DNA of 64,000 bases from Branchiostoma floridae. Taxonomy: Eukaryota > Chordata > Leptocardii > Amphioxiformes > Branchiostomatidae. This document shows positions 11,931-25,300 of this stretch, in pieces; positions within the stretch are counted from its first letter, which is position 1, and each line of letters opens with the position of its first letter. Below the pieces are notes generated by a model. It searched no databases, had not been told where the DNA came from, and was given only the letters and a program-made list of their open reading frames with translations. The stretch spans positions 13,021,560 through 13,085,559 of the forward strand of contig NC_049979.1 in the NCBI RefSeq assembly GCF_000003815.2, in the 5' to 3' direction. The position numbers were made by a program, and so were the translations under genes.

Positions 11931-14490
11931 CTAAATTTGTCTCAACTAAAGTAGACCGAAGCCTGGCAACTACAATGCATCGGTAAAAATAAGACTGACA
12001 CCTATACTAAAGGTATTAAAGGACGGAGACCTCTTCGGAGGCCGCCGCTGGAATGAGACAAAAACATTCGTAGCACACAACAGACATGACAGACACCTCG
12101 ATCATCTTGAAGACACGTGTCTTTAACCGTCAATTGGAAGTTACTTAACGGTTGATCATATCCAGAGAATTGATGTCAAACCGATTCTGAAATCTCCTCG
12201 ATGAAACCAGTGAAGGCGCAGGACGTCGTGTTCTCTAGGACGTCACGGTTAAAACGCGTACTGTCCGACTGTACCCTACATATTCTAACTACTGATAGGA
12301 GACATCCTATTCAATGTCGCATTAGAATGCAAGTTTCGTGAAAGTCACCTTCGCTTCCCGTGTTATCTAAGTAATTGGGATGTTAAAGTCAAGGGTATGA
12401 TGACTTCTAGGTAGATATCGACGTTTTCATTTTGGAGAGCACACGTTATGAGTGGCATCCTAGGTATATCCTCAATGAGTTATCAAACTATAGGGAGTAG
12501 CTATGCTCGCATGTGTCCAAGTAGTCACAGCGTGTGTCATGCAGTATTGCAGAATAGATTACATCAAATTTTGTTCAAGTGAGGAAGAAGATGCCTTTTT
12601 TTTCAAGTAAAAATGTAAGCACATGAGGTTCCCGCCACGGTTAAACTCAAATTGTCGATCCAGTGGTTAGTGGTCCCAAGTTACATGAGTGCATGTTGTA
12701 TAATACTTGTGTTTCACAGTTGGAAAGCCTCAAAATTTTCTCTCCAACTGGATGCGGCCTTGTTTAGTCTTGCTATAACTGTTGGATTTGGATCCGACTT
12801 AGCGGGTAATTGGTGAAGTGGTCATGAAAATTAATCAGCCATTTTGATCGTCTGAAATTCAATTTGCTTGATGTCAGACTGAATTCTTGGAATTTCCCTG
12901 TGGACTTCTTTATGCACGAGCCAAATGCAGATGATATATGCTCGTATCTACGTGCTCCCTTACACATAGGCAACGTTAAGTTGAAATTGGCTCTCTCTCA
13001 ATATCAAAATGTTGTAAGGGAACGTCGTAATATTTTGTCCCATTTTCGCGGCGGCGCACAACGTTTACGTTATGTGACAGAAATGCAAAAAGTTACGATA
13101 CATGTATCGAATTACAACATCTGCTCGGGGATAAGATCAGTTGGACCATGATTTGAATGGATAATGTTGCCTTTCTCCCAACATGCATGCTTCAGATAAT
13201 AACTTTGATTTTGGGACTTTGATAACTGGGACTTTGATTTCCTTATTAGGGTCGAGATAAAGTCTTTCAAATTCATAAAAGCATCTGTCAAGATGTCCTT
13301 ATAATGCCAGATTATTAAATGTTGCCCAAGGCATTTGGGGCGAAGTTTCTAAAATAATCAAGCTATATACAGGAAACCACAGTCTGTCTTGTGTCAATAT
13401 GAGCATTTCGTGAACAAGGACACTTCAAAGTCGCACGGGAATGGCGCTGGCTAGCAAGTCAACGCTCTTTTAGTAGTAGAAAGAAAATTACAAAAATTTT
13501 AATTTAGAACAAAATCTAACGTTCCGTCATACGGGTCTATGACATGATGCCATCGTCCTCAGCGATATCCGCGACATTGGACTCCGCCTGGTCCGATGAT
13601 TCTTGTAACGGAATCAAGCTTTCAAACAGGACATACAAAGTAAGACACAGACACCAGATTCTTTATTCTTGTTTCTTTGATAATGAGAACGCTGTTGAAG
13701 TAGAATAAGAGTCAACTCCCTTCAATAAATCATACAATACATCAATACTTTTTCTACGTCAAAGAATAAACGGTCCCATAGAGCTAAATGGTAGCGAATA
13801 TGGTTGCAAATGTTTTCTTCTAATAGTAAAATATGCTCACGACAACTTCGCTCTCATACATGTAGTCACGGCATAAAAGGTGACAATACCCGCTCCAAAT
13901 AAGAATATGCCTGTCGTAACCAAGCAATACTAAATACTACAAGCAATATTATATACTCACCCTAATATCTAAAAAAAACAGTTAAGGCCGAAGATGTGTC
14001 ATAGTTAGATAAAGGTAAAAAAAGATTTAAGAGAAGAGTCATCGTTTACAAATGTCTGCATGTGTCAGCAGATAGCTCTAATATAATCGCGGCAGGAGTG
14101 GTCATCTCTTCCTATTACTATCGCCCTTGTTCTGTCACTCAAAATCTCCTGTCTGTGAAATTAGAATAGAACAATCACGACACGCCGTCGCTGCTTCACA
14201 ATCAGCCCATAAAACAGCTCTGTAATGGCTATTTTTCGCAAACCCATAACAGACTTTCTTTTACAAAAGGTATTCAAAACACGCAGCGGCCCAGAATAAC
14301 CAACCTTCATGGGCGGATGAATCACCTTGGGTATTAACAAGTAATCTGTCCGCAAGTTTTACACATTGTTAATGATGCAGTTACAAAGAATTGGGCCCAT
14401 AAATAAGATCTATTACCAAACAAATTACGTTGTTACGCTCTGTTACGCGGGGTTTTAAATCAATTCTAATAAAGGAGGGACGAGTGTATA

Positions 14491-16464
14491 ATTACCTCCA
14501 TGAAATGTCATGGAGGTTATATTTTCTGTTATGTATCTCTGTCTGTGTACAAGATTACTCAAGAACGGCTAGATGGATTGGTTTCATACTTGTTGTGTTG
14601 GTGGGGTGTGATGAAAGCTCGAATCGATGAGATTTTGGGCGCCGTATCTGTCGTTATAATTGAAGTAATAATATCAGAAATCACCCCTATATCTGCGATA
14701 TATTGGAACAGGCATCGTGCTTTAAGTGTTTGTTAATGGGCTTAGCTCCAAGCAGATACTGTGAGGTGATTTGTATAACAGCTGTTTGGGGAACCCCGAG
14801 TTTTTTTAATATGATAATTAGTTTTATTTATGTCTGTTCAGGATATCATGGAGATGTGAAGCGTAAGTATTGTAAGAAGTTGAGGTACATTTAACGGTAA
14901 TGCTTAACAGGTATGGATGTCTCACATACTGTACTGCTGATTTGAGTGACATGGTGATTAAAATGCCATTAGGTCCTCTCATCTTAGATGGGTTGGGTGT
15001 CAGAAGTTTTATGGGCGATACAGATGTTCTGATTTCGTTATGATAAGGGACAGTTGTTAGTTGTCTCTTTCGTAGCCAATGGTAACAGCCATTAGCATAA
15101 TACCGGCCGGTTTACTGCAATTTCTCAAGCAATGCTAATTTGGCAAATGATCAACGCATCATTTACTCCAGTTACATGTTGCTGTTACAGCTTACCTTTG
15201 CCACTTCTTCTGTGTATATTATTTTGTCTCTCTTGTCCTGCTAAAAACATAATATTGTAATTGGAACACACCGCGGAATTGCACGGAGAACGGGCGCGTG
15301 GTTGGAAGGGGGTGCAATAATACCGGCCGAACGAAACACGGCATAATTAACTGCCGCTATGTACCTTTATACATCCTCTGTTGTTACTTCCTTTCCTGTT
15401 AGTAGTTGCACAAAACAAAAACCTGCATGAGCATACAAAAAGTCATGAGAAAATGGGCGTATACTTACAAGAATTTTCATTTAATTTTGGTCCGTCACAA
15501 CCGCTATGACGTAAAACTTCACTGCTGGCGTAGCATTAAAATGGCGGGAAAATGGCGGCGTACGTTCAATTTGACCCATTCAGCTGTAGATCCGGGCGAT
15601 AATGCAACGGTTCTTCACACTTTTACACGAGTTGTAGGTCACCAAAAGAAATTCAAGATTGCTGTTGAATCATGCTCGTCTTGTGCCGTGAGCACATGTG
15701 ATCATTATCTACAAATCCGGCGATGAACGTGACAGTGTGTTTGTCCCACGACGAGCTCGCCTACTCCGAAAATGAACATGAAAACTTTTGGCCTTGTTGT
15801 CTTCGAATGCATTGTTATCGATGCTTTGTAAATGATGTATTGGACACCTAGATGTCTGAAGTGTGCATACCTCAGAAATAACTATTGTTGCATGTGTAGA
15901 TCTCTTTAAATTCCATTATTTTTTATCGGCCGGTATAAGTCTTACGGCCGGTATTATGCCAATGCATGTTACTTGTTTTTTAGCAGACGGGGTTGGCGCC
16001 AAGTATTCATCTTACAGTTGGTGTAGGGCTGTCAGAGGAAAGTGTGCATCTCGTTTTTGTACCGTGTGAACAGCTGATGTTATGACATATTGGTGGAAAA
16101 TCAAATCACCATCTGACTAAAGATGGCCACATCCCTTCTTCTTTCTGAGTTTCCCAACTTCCTCCCACCACACCGCTCTGAGGCACATAGTCGAACCTCA
16201 ATAATGCTGACAACCTTAGACAGTTTAAATGCCAAACATCAAGCTTAAGGAACACCACGCTACCATATGCCGTCGACTCTTAAACGCACACTACACAATT
16301 AAGTGTCACATTTTAATAATTACTAATCAGATGGACATCCTCTGTGTCATTAAATAAGTACACCACTACTTTCCCATAACATTTATAACTATTACTCTCA
16401 AATACAACCGACTATAAACATACATACCATCCACAAAAAAGCAATAAATATTTCATGGAGGTAT
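14491..16464. mobile_element. Possible 2-kb non-autonomous element bounded by ATTACCTCCATGAAAT ends
   Basis: The left end ATTACCTCCATGAAAT (14491) and right end ATTTCATGGAGGTAT (16450-16464) are inverted copies. The left end is immediately followed by its own inverted copy TGTCATGGAGGTTA. A related ATTACCTCCATGAGG occurs at 28427. The interior has a 106-codon frame (15406-15723) with no recognised domain. The boundaries rest only on a 15-bp inverted repeat. Confidence 0.35.
15090..15965. mobile_element. Nested inverted-repeat element with GCATAATACCGGCCG termini
   Basis: The left terminus CATTAGCATAATACCGGCCG (15090) and right terminus CGGCCGGTATTATGCCAATG (ending 15965) are inverted copies with one mismatch. 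Sub-terminal copies of the same core lie at 15314-15330 and 15926-15936. It lies inside the larger possible element 14491-16464. Confidence 0.45.
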
Positions 16465-18128
16465 GAGGTCCCCGAACTCTAGTTTTGAATGGAATTGTTA
16501 AAACTTGGTTAACAATGTCTTTACAGTGCCTTGTTCACGACATATCGGACAAAATGAAATAATTTGTTGCTCAGAGGCATGGCTATACTTAGGTACGAAG
16601 ACGCGAGAAGAAGATTTGGACCACAAGATGTTGAAAAATAATTGTACGACACGTGGATTCGAAAACTATTTTACTTTCAATGTCTATTAATGTAAACGAT
16701 GTATATGCTTTTCAGGGTCAAAATAATCCTATATACTGAAAAAAAAAACATTAACATTTTTAACGAGTGGATTTAAAATAACTTAGTAGATGGCTATAAG
16801 CTGCTAGAACATGTAAAACCGCATTGTGTGGATTAGATAAATACTCCCCATTGCACTTCAACAGACTGCATTCACTTATTGATTCACTCTTGCTCCTTTT
16901 GAACTTTCCTTCATCAGGGAATAATCCGCGACCTTTTTGGCACTTCTCACGAGAGCACATGCGGACACAGGCTGAAAGCCGTGCCATTAAATCAAGGTTT
17001 ACCACGTAACATGGCGGTATCTGCACTTATCGCACATTTTATTAAAGACCATAGCCCTTGGCGTAGGTGGTCAGGAAGTGAGGATTTCATTTTCAATTCT
17101 GGGGCTTTTAAGAATATAATGCTATTACGGGATTGCGAAGTAAAAGTAAAATGGCCCTCGGCATCGTTATCATAGATAGGACGTAGCGTTGAGCGCCGTT
17201 CAATTTTCCGCCAAGAACATGCTGAGATGGGAGATCGGAGCCGAGGAAAACTCGGCAGTGAGAAAGTGTTATGATCTGCCGTCCCAACATCTGCTGAAGA
17301 TTCCGGTCTTTGATCTCCCTTTTGATAGGATCTACATGGACAACTGTTACTGACGCTTTGAGATCATAGAGGTTTCCACATAAGCTACTAGGTTCATACA
17401 AATTATATTGATGTGCATACCTGAACGAAAGATTACCTTTTATGGGAGTTCATGATTTACATCCAAGGTTTTAATGGGGCAGAAAAATGCTTCAAAGTAG
17501 ACCCTTGACTAAAGGTGAGATCAGCTGGATTATTTTCAGCGTGCGGATCAATCATACTGTGGCACTGGGGTTAATCCAACAGAACTCTAACCTTCAACAG
17601 CGCTTTACACAGTCTGACAATAATTTGTGCTGCGTTATGATAACGATGTGATTATGGCGGTTGTGGTGTGCACGCAAATAGCTTCTAAGCCGGAAAGTTC
17701 CGGGCACGTGCGCTGTCCCTTGGGGGCTAACTGCTCGATACGGTGTTCCTCCGGGCAGCTGCCTCCTCTCTACCCACAGGTGGTGACCATCTTATATCAA
17801 GCTTCAGATCTAGGTTTATTCTTAGCTAAGACATTCTACTCATTAGCTGTACCGACGTTATGATATGCTTCGTTATTCACAAACCCAGCTTTAATCAAGG
17901 AGGTTTGATTGAATCTCTTTGCCTTAATAATGTAATGTTGAAATAAAAATGTGTCCATGGAAAACTTAGTATCAACCGGTCACGTATCCATCTGAACCAA
18001 ACAACTAATTTGTCTGGAGCTGAATCTAATTACATTTGGATGTGTTCCCTTGTTAGAGTTAATGGAATGACAGTCCTTCGTTGCGACAGACAAAGTTTTT
18101 AAAAACCTAATTGAGCCCTGAAGAAATT

Positions 18129-18308
18129 ACAGTCAAACCTGTCTATAGCGGCCACTCAAGGGACCGGACAAATTTGGCCACTATAGACAGGTGGCCTCTG
18201 TATAGAGGTGGTAACTTGTAGATAAAATACCCAAGGGACCGACAAAAAGTGGCCACTATGGACATGTGGCCCCTCTGTAGAGGTGGCCCCTAATACAGGT
18301 TTGACTGT
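18129..18308. mobile_element. Tigger/pogo-like MITE, 180 bp
   Basis: It begins TACAGTCAAACCTGT and ends ACAGGTTTGACTGTA, consistent with TA target duplications around CAGTCAAACCTG termini as in pogo/Tigger transposons. The arms contain repeated GGCCACTATRGACA-type units that fold back on each other. It has two relatives in this window, at 55588 and 62005. Confidence 0.7.
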
Positions 18309-18744
18309 AGTTGATATGCAGAAAAACAAGGGGTAGTCGGCATGGTGCGGGATCAGGACGTTCCAGAGGGAGAGGGTAATGATGGAGGACCGCGAAGAAA
18401 CGTGTGTAGGGAAATTATAGGTCTCCAGTAATGCTGTTATACGTTAAACTGACTGATCGTTCCGAACTGTCGTTGGTACTGTCCCACAAATGTGTGTAGT
18501 GGCAACGACTTTCTGTAGCTTGAATGTAAGAGAAAATCACACCAGACGAAAGAAGGATTTTAACAATGTGATAGAAATACATGCGAGTGTATCCACTACA
18601 AACGCCACATAGCCTGCATGGTGCCAGCAATGTATGCACTCGAACTTAAACAGATTCAACATTGAACAATTGCCATGTCTGCCATGGAGATAAAAACAAG
18701 CAAAACGTAAACCGTCAAATGAAATGTCACATCACAGTCACGAC

Positions 18745-18844
18745 NNNNNNNNNNNNNNNNNNNNNNNNNNNNNNNNNNNNNNNNNNNNNNNNNNNNNNNN
18801 NNNNNNNNNNNNNNNNNNNNNNNNNNNNNNNNNNNNNNNNNNNN
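18745..18844. other. Assembly gap of 100 N
   Basis: Exactly 100 unknown bases; the true gap size is unknown. It lies in the intergenic region before the globin 3' end. Confidence 0.98.
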
Positions 18845-19301
18845 TACCGAAATAAATCGAAGGACTTAATTGTGAGTGACGTAAACGCGCGACAAAGGTG
18901 TAAGTACTGATGTGATACTCATAGCAAGCCGCCCCGTGAACGAAATCTAACACTATAAGACATTAAGCTATCGTGAACTTAGCGCTGATGCCATTGCTGT
19001 CAATAAATCCAGTCTAAGACAATAACTCTTTTTTAGCTTCAGTTCAAGAAAAGCGTGAAACGAAACAAAGCAAGGAGACTATAGCATTCTGGCCCACTAG
19101 ATCAGCAGTCTTCTGCCTCCTCCCATCCCTCCTCCAGAGATGATGATGATCCGTACACAGCGCAGGTGCGTTGGTTAGAACAGCGGCTTTCGCTCCCTAC
19201 GTACGTCTCAGACAAAACGAGTGAAGGCTTGCCCAGTACTGCGTACCGAACCCGGAGGTTTGTTCAAGCTTCAACTGTATTAATCCTATAAATCCATTTG
19301 A

Positions 19302-22300
19302 TCAGTGCACGCCATTCTCTTCTGACTGGGCGTCTACAATGGCGGCCACCTTCTCGGGTCTGACAAACTTGTGCACCCTGCCAGGCGGCCGCCACAGCCG
19401 GCCCAGGTTCTTCTGCTCGTCCTCTGTCAGCTCCATGGTCGCGCCTTCCGACAGCGTCGCCAGGATGAACTTGATCGTGATGGTGTAGATCTCCTCCATG
19501 TTCTTTGTGTACCTGTCGCCCAGGACTTCACTTACGGCCGTCAAGAACGGCTTTTCTACTTTCTGTGGACACAAATGACAGTAATGAGTAATCAATGGAA
19601 ATTACTACAGCTCAGTCATAACCATGTGAGGTTTTAACAATATCTGTGTTGACATTCAATGTCGATACATTGTGATAGATGTAAATTATTGACCGATTCT
19701 TTACTAAGAATCCCCAAAAAATATTTTGGTTGTTTTACATCTGTGCGTGACTTCAAGTATATTGGCAAAATTGACGATAAATGGGTGAAAGAACAGGCGC
19801 ATGCATGACAATATCTGATCAAAACTCATATACTTCCACCTAGTTACCAATGAGTTATCCAAAAAACCAGATCTGTCCACCTCATTTTGTACAACTTCTA
19901 ATATTACTGCAATCAATTCAAATGCATATCTAAAGTCCAATGAACGCTAAATAAAAATGATTATCTGGTTGGAATAACAAAAACTGGTCTATCTTTGATT
20001 GTGAATGAATATTCCTTTATGCTCATTGAAAACATTACTTCATTTAATACCCTTGATACCAAGCTAAGCCAATATGATATTATATCGACGTATTTATTTG
20101 AGTGTATACGTTTTCATTTCTTACAGACACGCTAGCAGAATTTTCATAACTCAGATTACATGTAGTTCATGCTCACTGTGCTTGTCATGGTCCATATTTA
20201 CTGTACATATCCAACATTACTTGCAGTTACAGAGAATATGTAACGGCAGATGATTGCTTGCGTTAACACAAATTTTATATGCATGTATATAACTCACACT
20301 CAGAGAGTCTTTTTTTTCAATATCATTTTCTGAAGAGCAGCTAATTACACCCCCAGGCAGGTGTGCAATTTTGGAGGCTGAGGAGGAGATATCAATGGCG
20401 AACAGTGGGCGGTGGGAGAAGATCTCGATTTTTGTTATATAGCAAGAGTGTAAGTCTAAGTAAACTAGTAAGTTCAAGGTGTTTGATATTCCAGCTGTTT
20501 GCATGGCTCAGGTCTGATAACTATTAAAACAGGAAGAAAAGGTGTGCGATGTTGGATATCAAGCTGTTCTCCTTCCTGCACACAAGCTCCTACTTCTTGT
20601 ATCATTGGCAGAGTTTGCTTGCAGGTTCTTTCACTCTACGGAGCTGCTTATGATATCAGTGCCACTTTGTGGACTGCTGGCTGGGACCCGGGCTGTGGAC
20701 CACTTTCTGGCAGCTCTCCAAGCAGATGTATTGGTTGGGTATTTGAAGTCTGCGTTTCTAAACTCTCTCCACCTATTATGGTGCGCGCTTTCATGAGCTC
20801 ACCGTAGTGAGACGGTAGGCTACCGGACTTTAGAAGTCATTTAACTACTATTGAAGTTATGAGTTAGAGTACATCAAGCTGCAGCTTCTAAAGCAAGCAA
20901 TAGACCGTGATTTGTGCACGTATCTGCTTCTCTTCCAGCTGATAGAGTAAATGGATTGGGGATACTGCTGCCATCCATCATTTTCGGGATCAAAGATCAC
21001 TTTCATCTTTCATCTTATTGTATATCTTGCAAATTGTCTTCAGCATTTTAGACTGATGAGTGAGAGATCATGATTATGAGTTGGTGCCTCGGTGTAAGCA
21101 TGAATCCTTCTGAAGATGTATGAATTTCTACAATTTCTGCACCTTTCAAGTGTCATTTAACTGGACGCCTCATCATACGGGTGTGTGGCTTAAGCTCGTT
21201 TTTTTATTATCTATTCATTTATTTTTGTGCCGTTTTCTGTGCGTTTCTTTTAGTGCTTCAAAGCAGGCCCCTCTGCTTGCTGAAGCAGAAGTAGAAGTAG
21301 ACAGAAGAAACACCAAACAGAAACAAGCATAAGCCATACTAGAAATCACAGCATCAAAAGCCGATAGAGCCCGGGGCCCGGCGGGCTGGTTGCGGAAACG
21401 AAAAATTGAAGTGTATGTCAATAAATATGCACAAGTTATGCTCTTGAATGATTTCTTTTACATTTGTGTGTGTTTGTTGTCTTTCATATCCTACATTTCG
21501 TTCCCCGAAACTACCCGGCCGGGCCCCGGATTGGAAATATAACCTCAGCATAAGCCGTCATCAACGAAACCGGGCAATGACCCTAGCATCATGCACGGCG
21601 GTCATTGATCTTTGTCCTAGATCAATATCCGTGACGTACATCTCAGGTGTTGTTTCGGCTATATCTGTGTCAGTAAATTTGTTCACCCATTTACAATGGG
21701 AAATAGGACGAATAGGGCCTATTATAGCTTAGTATGGTTCTACTATGTACGCCACACATACGCCTTAGTTTGCTGTCACAAAGTCCTATTGGGAGATAAA
21801 GCTGCAGTATTAAGGTTAATGAACAGGTCTGTGCGCCCTAGGTGCAAACTGGCCCTGATGGATGCATGGCTGTAACTACACGCTGCGGAAATCACGGCTG
21901 GCCCAAACGCCAGTGGAACACCAACTGCGCAAGCCAGCAGCCGTGTGGACTAGTTACAAATGACGCATGGAACGACTTATCACACAGACACAGCTCAAGC
22001 TTGCACCAGACGTTTTTCTGAACCATCTTTCTAACGATTAGGAGATTGAATCGACGATGGTTCCATGTCTGTGAAATCGATCACGCCGGAAAGGTGTCTT
22101 TTATTGTACACACTACAAATTAATAATAGCGACCCATCAATGAACTGGATTCTTAATGTTTGTGTGGATGGGGAAATAACCCAAGGGACCAGCACAAAGG
22201 AACCAGAATGACAGATATTTCTTCCATGCATCACGAGAATAATGTATCTATTGATCTTTTGAGATTTGTGGAAGAATTGACATGCATAACAGGTGACTAA

Positions 22301-25300
22301 CCCCTTTTAATCTGCCAGAACCAGACTGTAAGCTTTGAACCAGTCACAGCGCAATGGACTCCTTCTCTTTTCGACTAGTGCATTGTGCCCTTTATCGTGC
22401 TAAAGGTGTGACTCTTCTCAAACACGCGACCTGCAACATATCGTCACATCCGATAGGATGTTCCTAACAAAAGCCAGGTACTCATTTTCACCTGAGTCGA
22501 GTGAAATGTTCGGCCTGTGACCTGTCCTTACCAAGAAAACGCTTGGATCGACGTTGTACCGTTGGTGCATCTTGCCGACGTCGTGTAAGACCTTCATGAC
22601 GAACACGGAGTCGTCTAGATGGGTGATGGCCTCGTGCAGCGCCTCCATCACCGTCGCCGCATGCGCGTCCAAGATGGCGTCCTGGTACAAGACGTCCGCG
22701 TCCCTCTCCCTCAGGTGGCGGAATTTCTGATTGAAGACGGCCATGAGCTGGGGGTCGTCCTTAAACAACCTGGTGGTCAAACAAAAGAAAAGATTGTGGA
22801 TACTTTGAATAATTGAGTCGATCATAGATATTCGGTCAGTGATCTATTCAATTAAGCGCCGGTACGGCCCAACTTGGAACATAGTGCCATCCCCTGGGAT
22901 CTGGTATGGTTACAATGTGTGTTGGTGGCTCCCTTGTACGTCATTGTGCCTAGAAACTAGTAATATCAATAGTAATCGTCACGGTCGTGGTCGTTAACGG
23001 GTTTATAAACAAAGTGATGAGTCAGGTGTTCCTCCTCCTTTCCGATATAAGAGGCGACAGCAGGACGTGGAGAATAGTCCGACGGAAGTCATTCAGTGTC
23101 ACTCGGACGGCTGTACTTTGGACCTCCTCCACTGCCTGTATCCCTTTGATGGTATACGGATTCCAGACGATGGCACTGTATTCCAAGTGGAGCCGTTGTC
23201 TGACTATTCATTATCAAACACATCTCAAGATTTAACATTACTAAAAAACGAGAAGCCGAACAAATGTGTTAGACTAGTTTTAGAATCCATGTTTTAGATT
23301 AGTCTTAAAACCCAAGTGTACTGTATTACTACCTTTTGTATTTATATGCCTGTACTTAGCCCGATAGGGCATGAATATGCAATAAAGGCTATTACGATTA
23401 TCGAAACCTGAACAATAGTGGAACGAGGATGTTCACATACAGATCTGTAAAGTTGTGGAATCTATTAGTGTATCTAATCCAGGTGAATTGAAGAAGTGGG
23501 GCGGTTCTTTTGTTGTTGTATGTCAAGAGTAAAGTTCAGATTTTCCTGGAAAATATTCCAGTCATGTGTGGTGTCTCTGAAAAAGCTCAGTATTAAAACT
23601 GACATATTGCATGGACAGAAGGCAGCGCCCCTGGGACAATGGAGCTGACTTAACCCTCACATTCAAATAAATGAAAGATCAGCCTTGACTTTTCTGCCGA
23701 AATCTCTAGTTATCCCCCTATAGATGAGGTTTCTGTCAGCTAGGCTTTGAGACCAAGATTGATCAATATCGTATTCATATTGTAACCCTATATTTGTTTA
23801 GAATTATTATATAATTGTAACTGTTTTGATGATCTTGTCAGAACTATCTGTGTTTTTGTAATATTGTTGCATGGCCTCTCGGGATGGTATCTAGCAGAGA
23901 AACTCTAACATTAACGAGGGTTTCAAAGTCCAACAACAATAGAACAAGTCCGAAGTCCAAACTATTCATATGAATATATATAAGTAAACAAGTTAAATGA
24001 ATGTGGTGTTTTACATTTGACCCGTGACGTCATTCAGTCGGCCTCTTGTTGCTTTTCTTTCTGCAGAATTCTGTATGTGGTATGTTATTTTATGCTGTGG
24101 CCTGTGTCATTTTCTGTCTATCAGGTGGTCTTCGGGGGGGCAGACAGAAAACACAAAACAGTTGACCTTTACTGTCTTTTGATGTCTGCTCTGAGCTTCC
24201 TGCGTTTGAAGCAGCGTGGCAGGAGTGAGGCGGGAATGCCTGCCCTGGGTGATCTGGTCTGTAATAATAATAACGATTACAGCAGTAATGAGATCAGATG
24301 ACGGCCTGTTATGATGCAGCCAATTACTTTGAAAACAGGCTGTGGAGCGAACGGAGTTCGTGGGGATTGTTTCATCTATTCAACATTCCGTTTTTTGTTT
24401 GTTTAGCCCTTCTTCCAAGATACAGGCAACTGCATTCAGTCTGTGGTTCTCTTTGGAGCCCCGAGTCATTTTGGGTTATCCAGATTCATCATCCGGAAAC
24501 CCACAGAACTATATCTACTGTTGGTTTGCCACCAGTAGTGACTATCTTTGCGCCCAAGCCTGCTCCAGTTATCACCCCGCCCCTGATCGTCTACCTTAAG
24601 TAAAACACTGTGCACTGTGAACAGCAAATCATTTCTGGGCACCACAAGGCAAGACCGTACATCTGCTTCGAGATATTGGTCTTCCCGCACCCCGCGCTCT
24701 CGCACTTTGCACCTCCACGAAAATAGTGTGTGTTTACTGTAGCCTGATTAAATCGACCCACCGTATAGCGCGGTCCGTCCAGCCGTGGGCAGGGGATCTA
24801 GCATTACACTAGTATTACTGTGATTAGAGTTGATAGAACTGGGTTATAATCGGCCACATACGAGAGGCGAATCGAACATTACTAGTACAGTGGAAGCAAT
24901 AACATAGCACTCAAATGACGTACTAATATATAAGAAGGTTTTACACGATGATGTTGTCTGTTCGCTTATATCATTCCAGTTCAAACTCTTAGTATGTAAC
25001 GAGTTTGACTGTTGCATGTGAACTGAAAGTAATACAGATCCCTTACTTAATATTTTAGCTTGTATGTCATACGATAGCTTGGTGGTGTGATTCATGTACC
25101 AAGTACAGAAGAGCATTCATTTGAGCATTACAGCATTTTGGTAACTCAATACTTATCATACAGTATGACGTATGTGGAGACTTCAGAGCGATGGTCTGCA
25201 GTAATGCTGGTCCATTAGAATATTGGGTGAACGGGACTATGGGCATAGACACTTCGCCGCAGGGTTTTACGATCAATTCATCGCCACATAGCGCAAAATC

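Larger units (their letters stand above)
11312..19301. other. Intergenic region between CNIH1 and globin X 3' end
   Basis: It holds the CNIH1 promoter, a degenerate (ATTC)n array, nested inverted-repeat elements at 14491-16464, a Tigger-like MITE and an assembly gap. No frame in it shows a recognisable protein, and I found no tRNA or rRNA gene. Confidence 0.6.

Noticed and set aside
11575..11934. 119-codon frame with HSFIHSFI repeats
   Set aside because: Produced by the (ATTC)n microsatellite; not a protein.
15406..15726. 106-codon frame
   Set aside because: It lies inside a non-autonomous inverted-repeat element, with no domain recognised and no transposase motifs.
20542..20796. 84-codon hydrophobic frame
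   Set aside because: It looks protein-like (LLVSLAEFACRFF) but has a competing frame of similar length, no splice support and sits in a repeat-rich intron; probably a transposon fragment.
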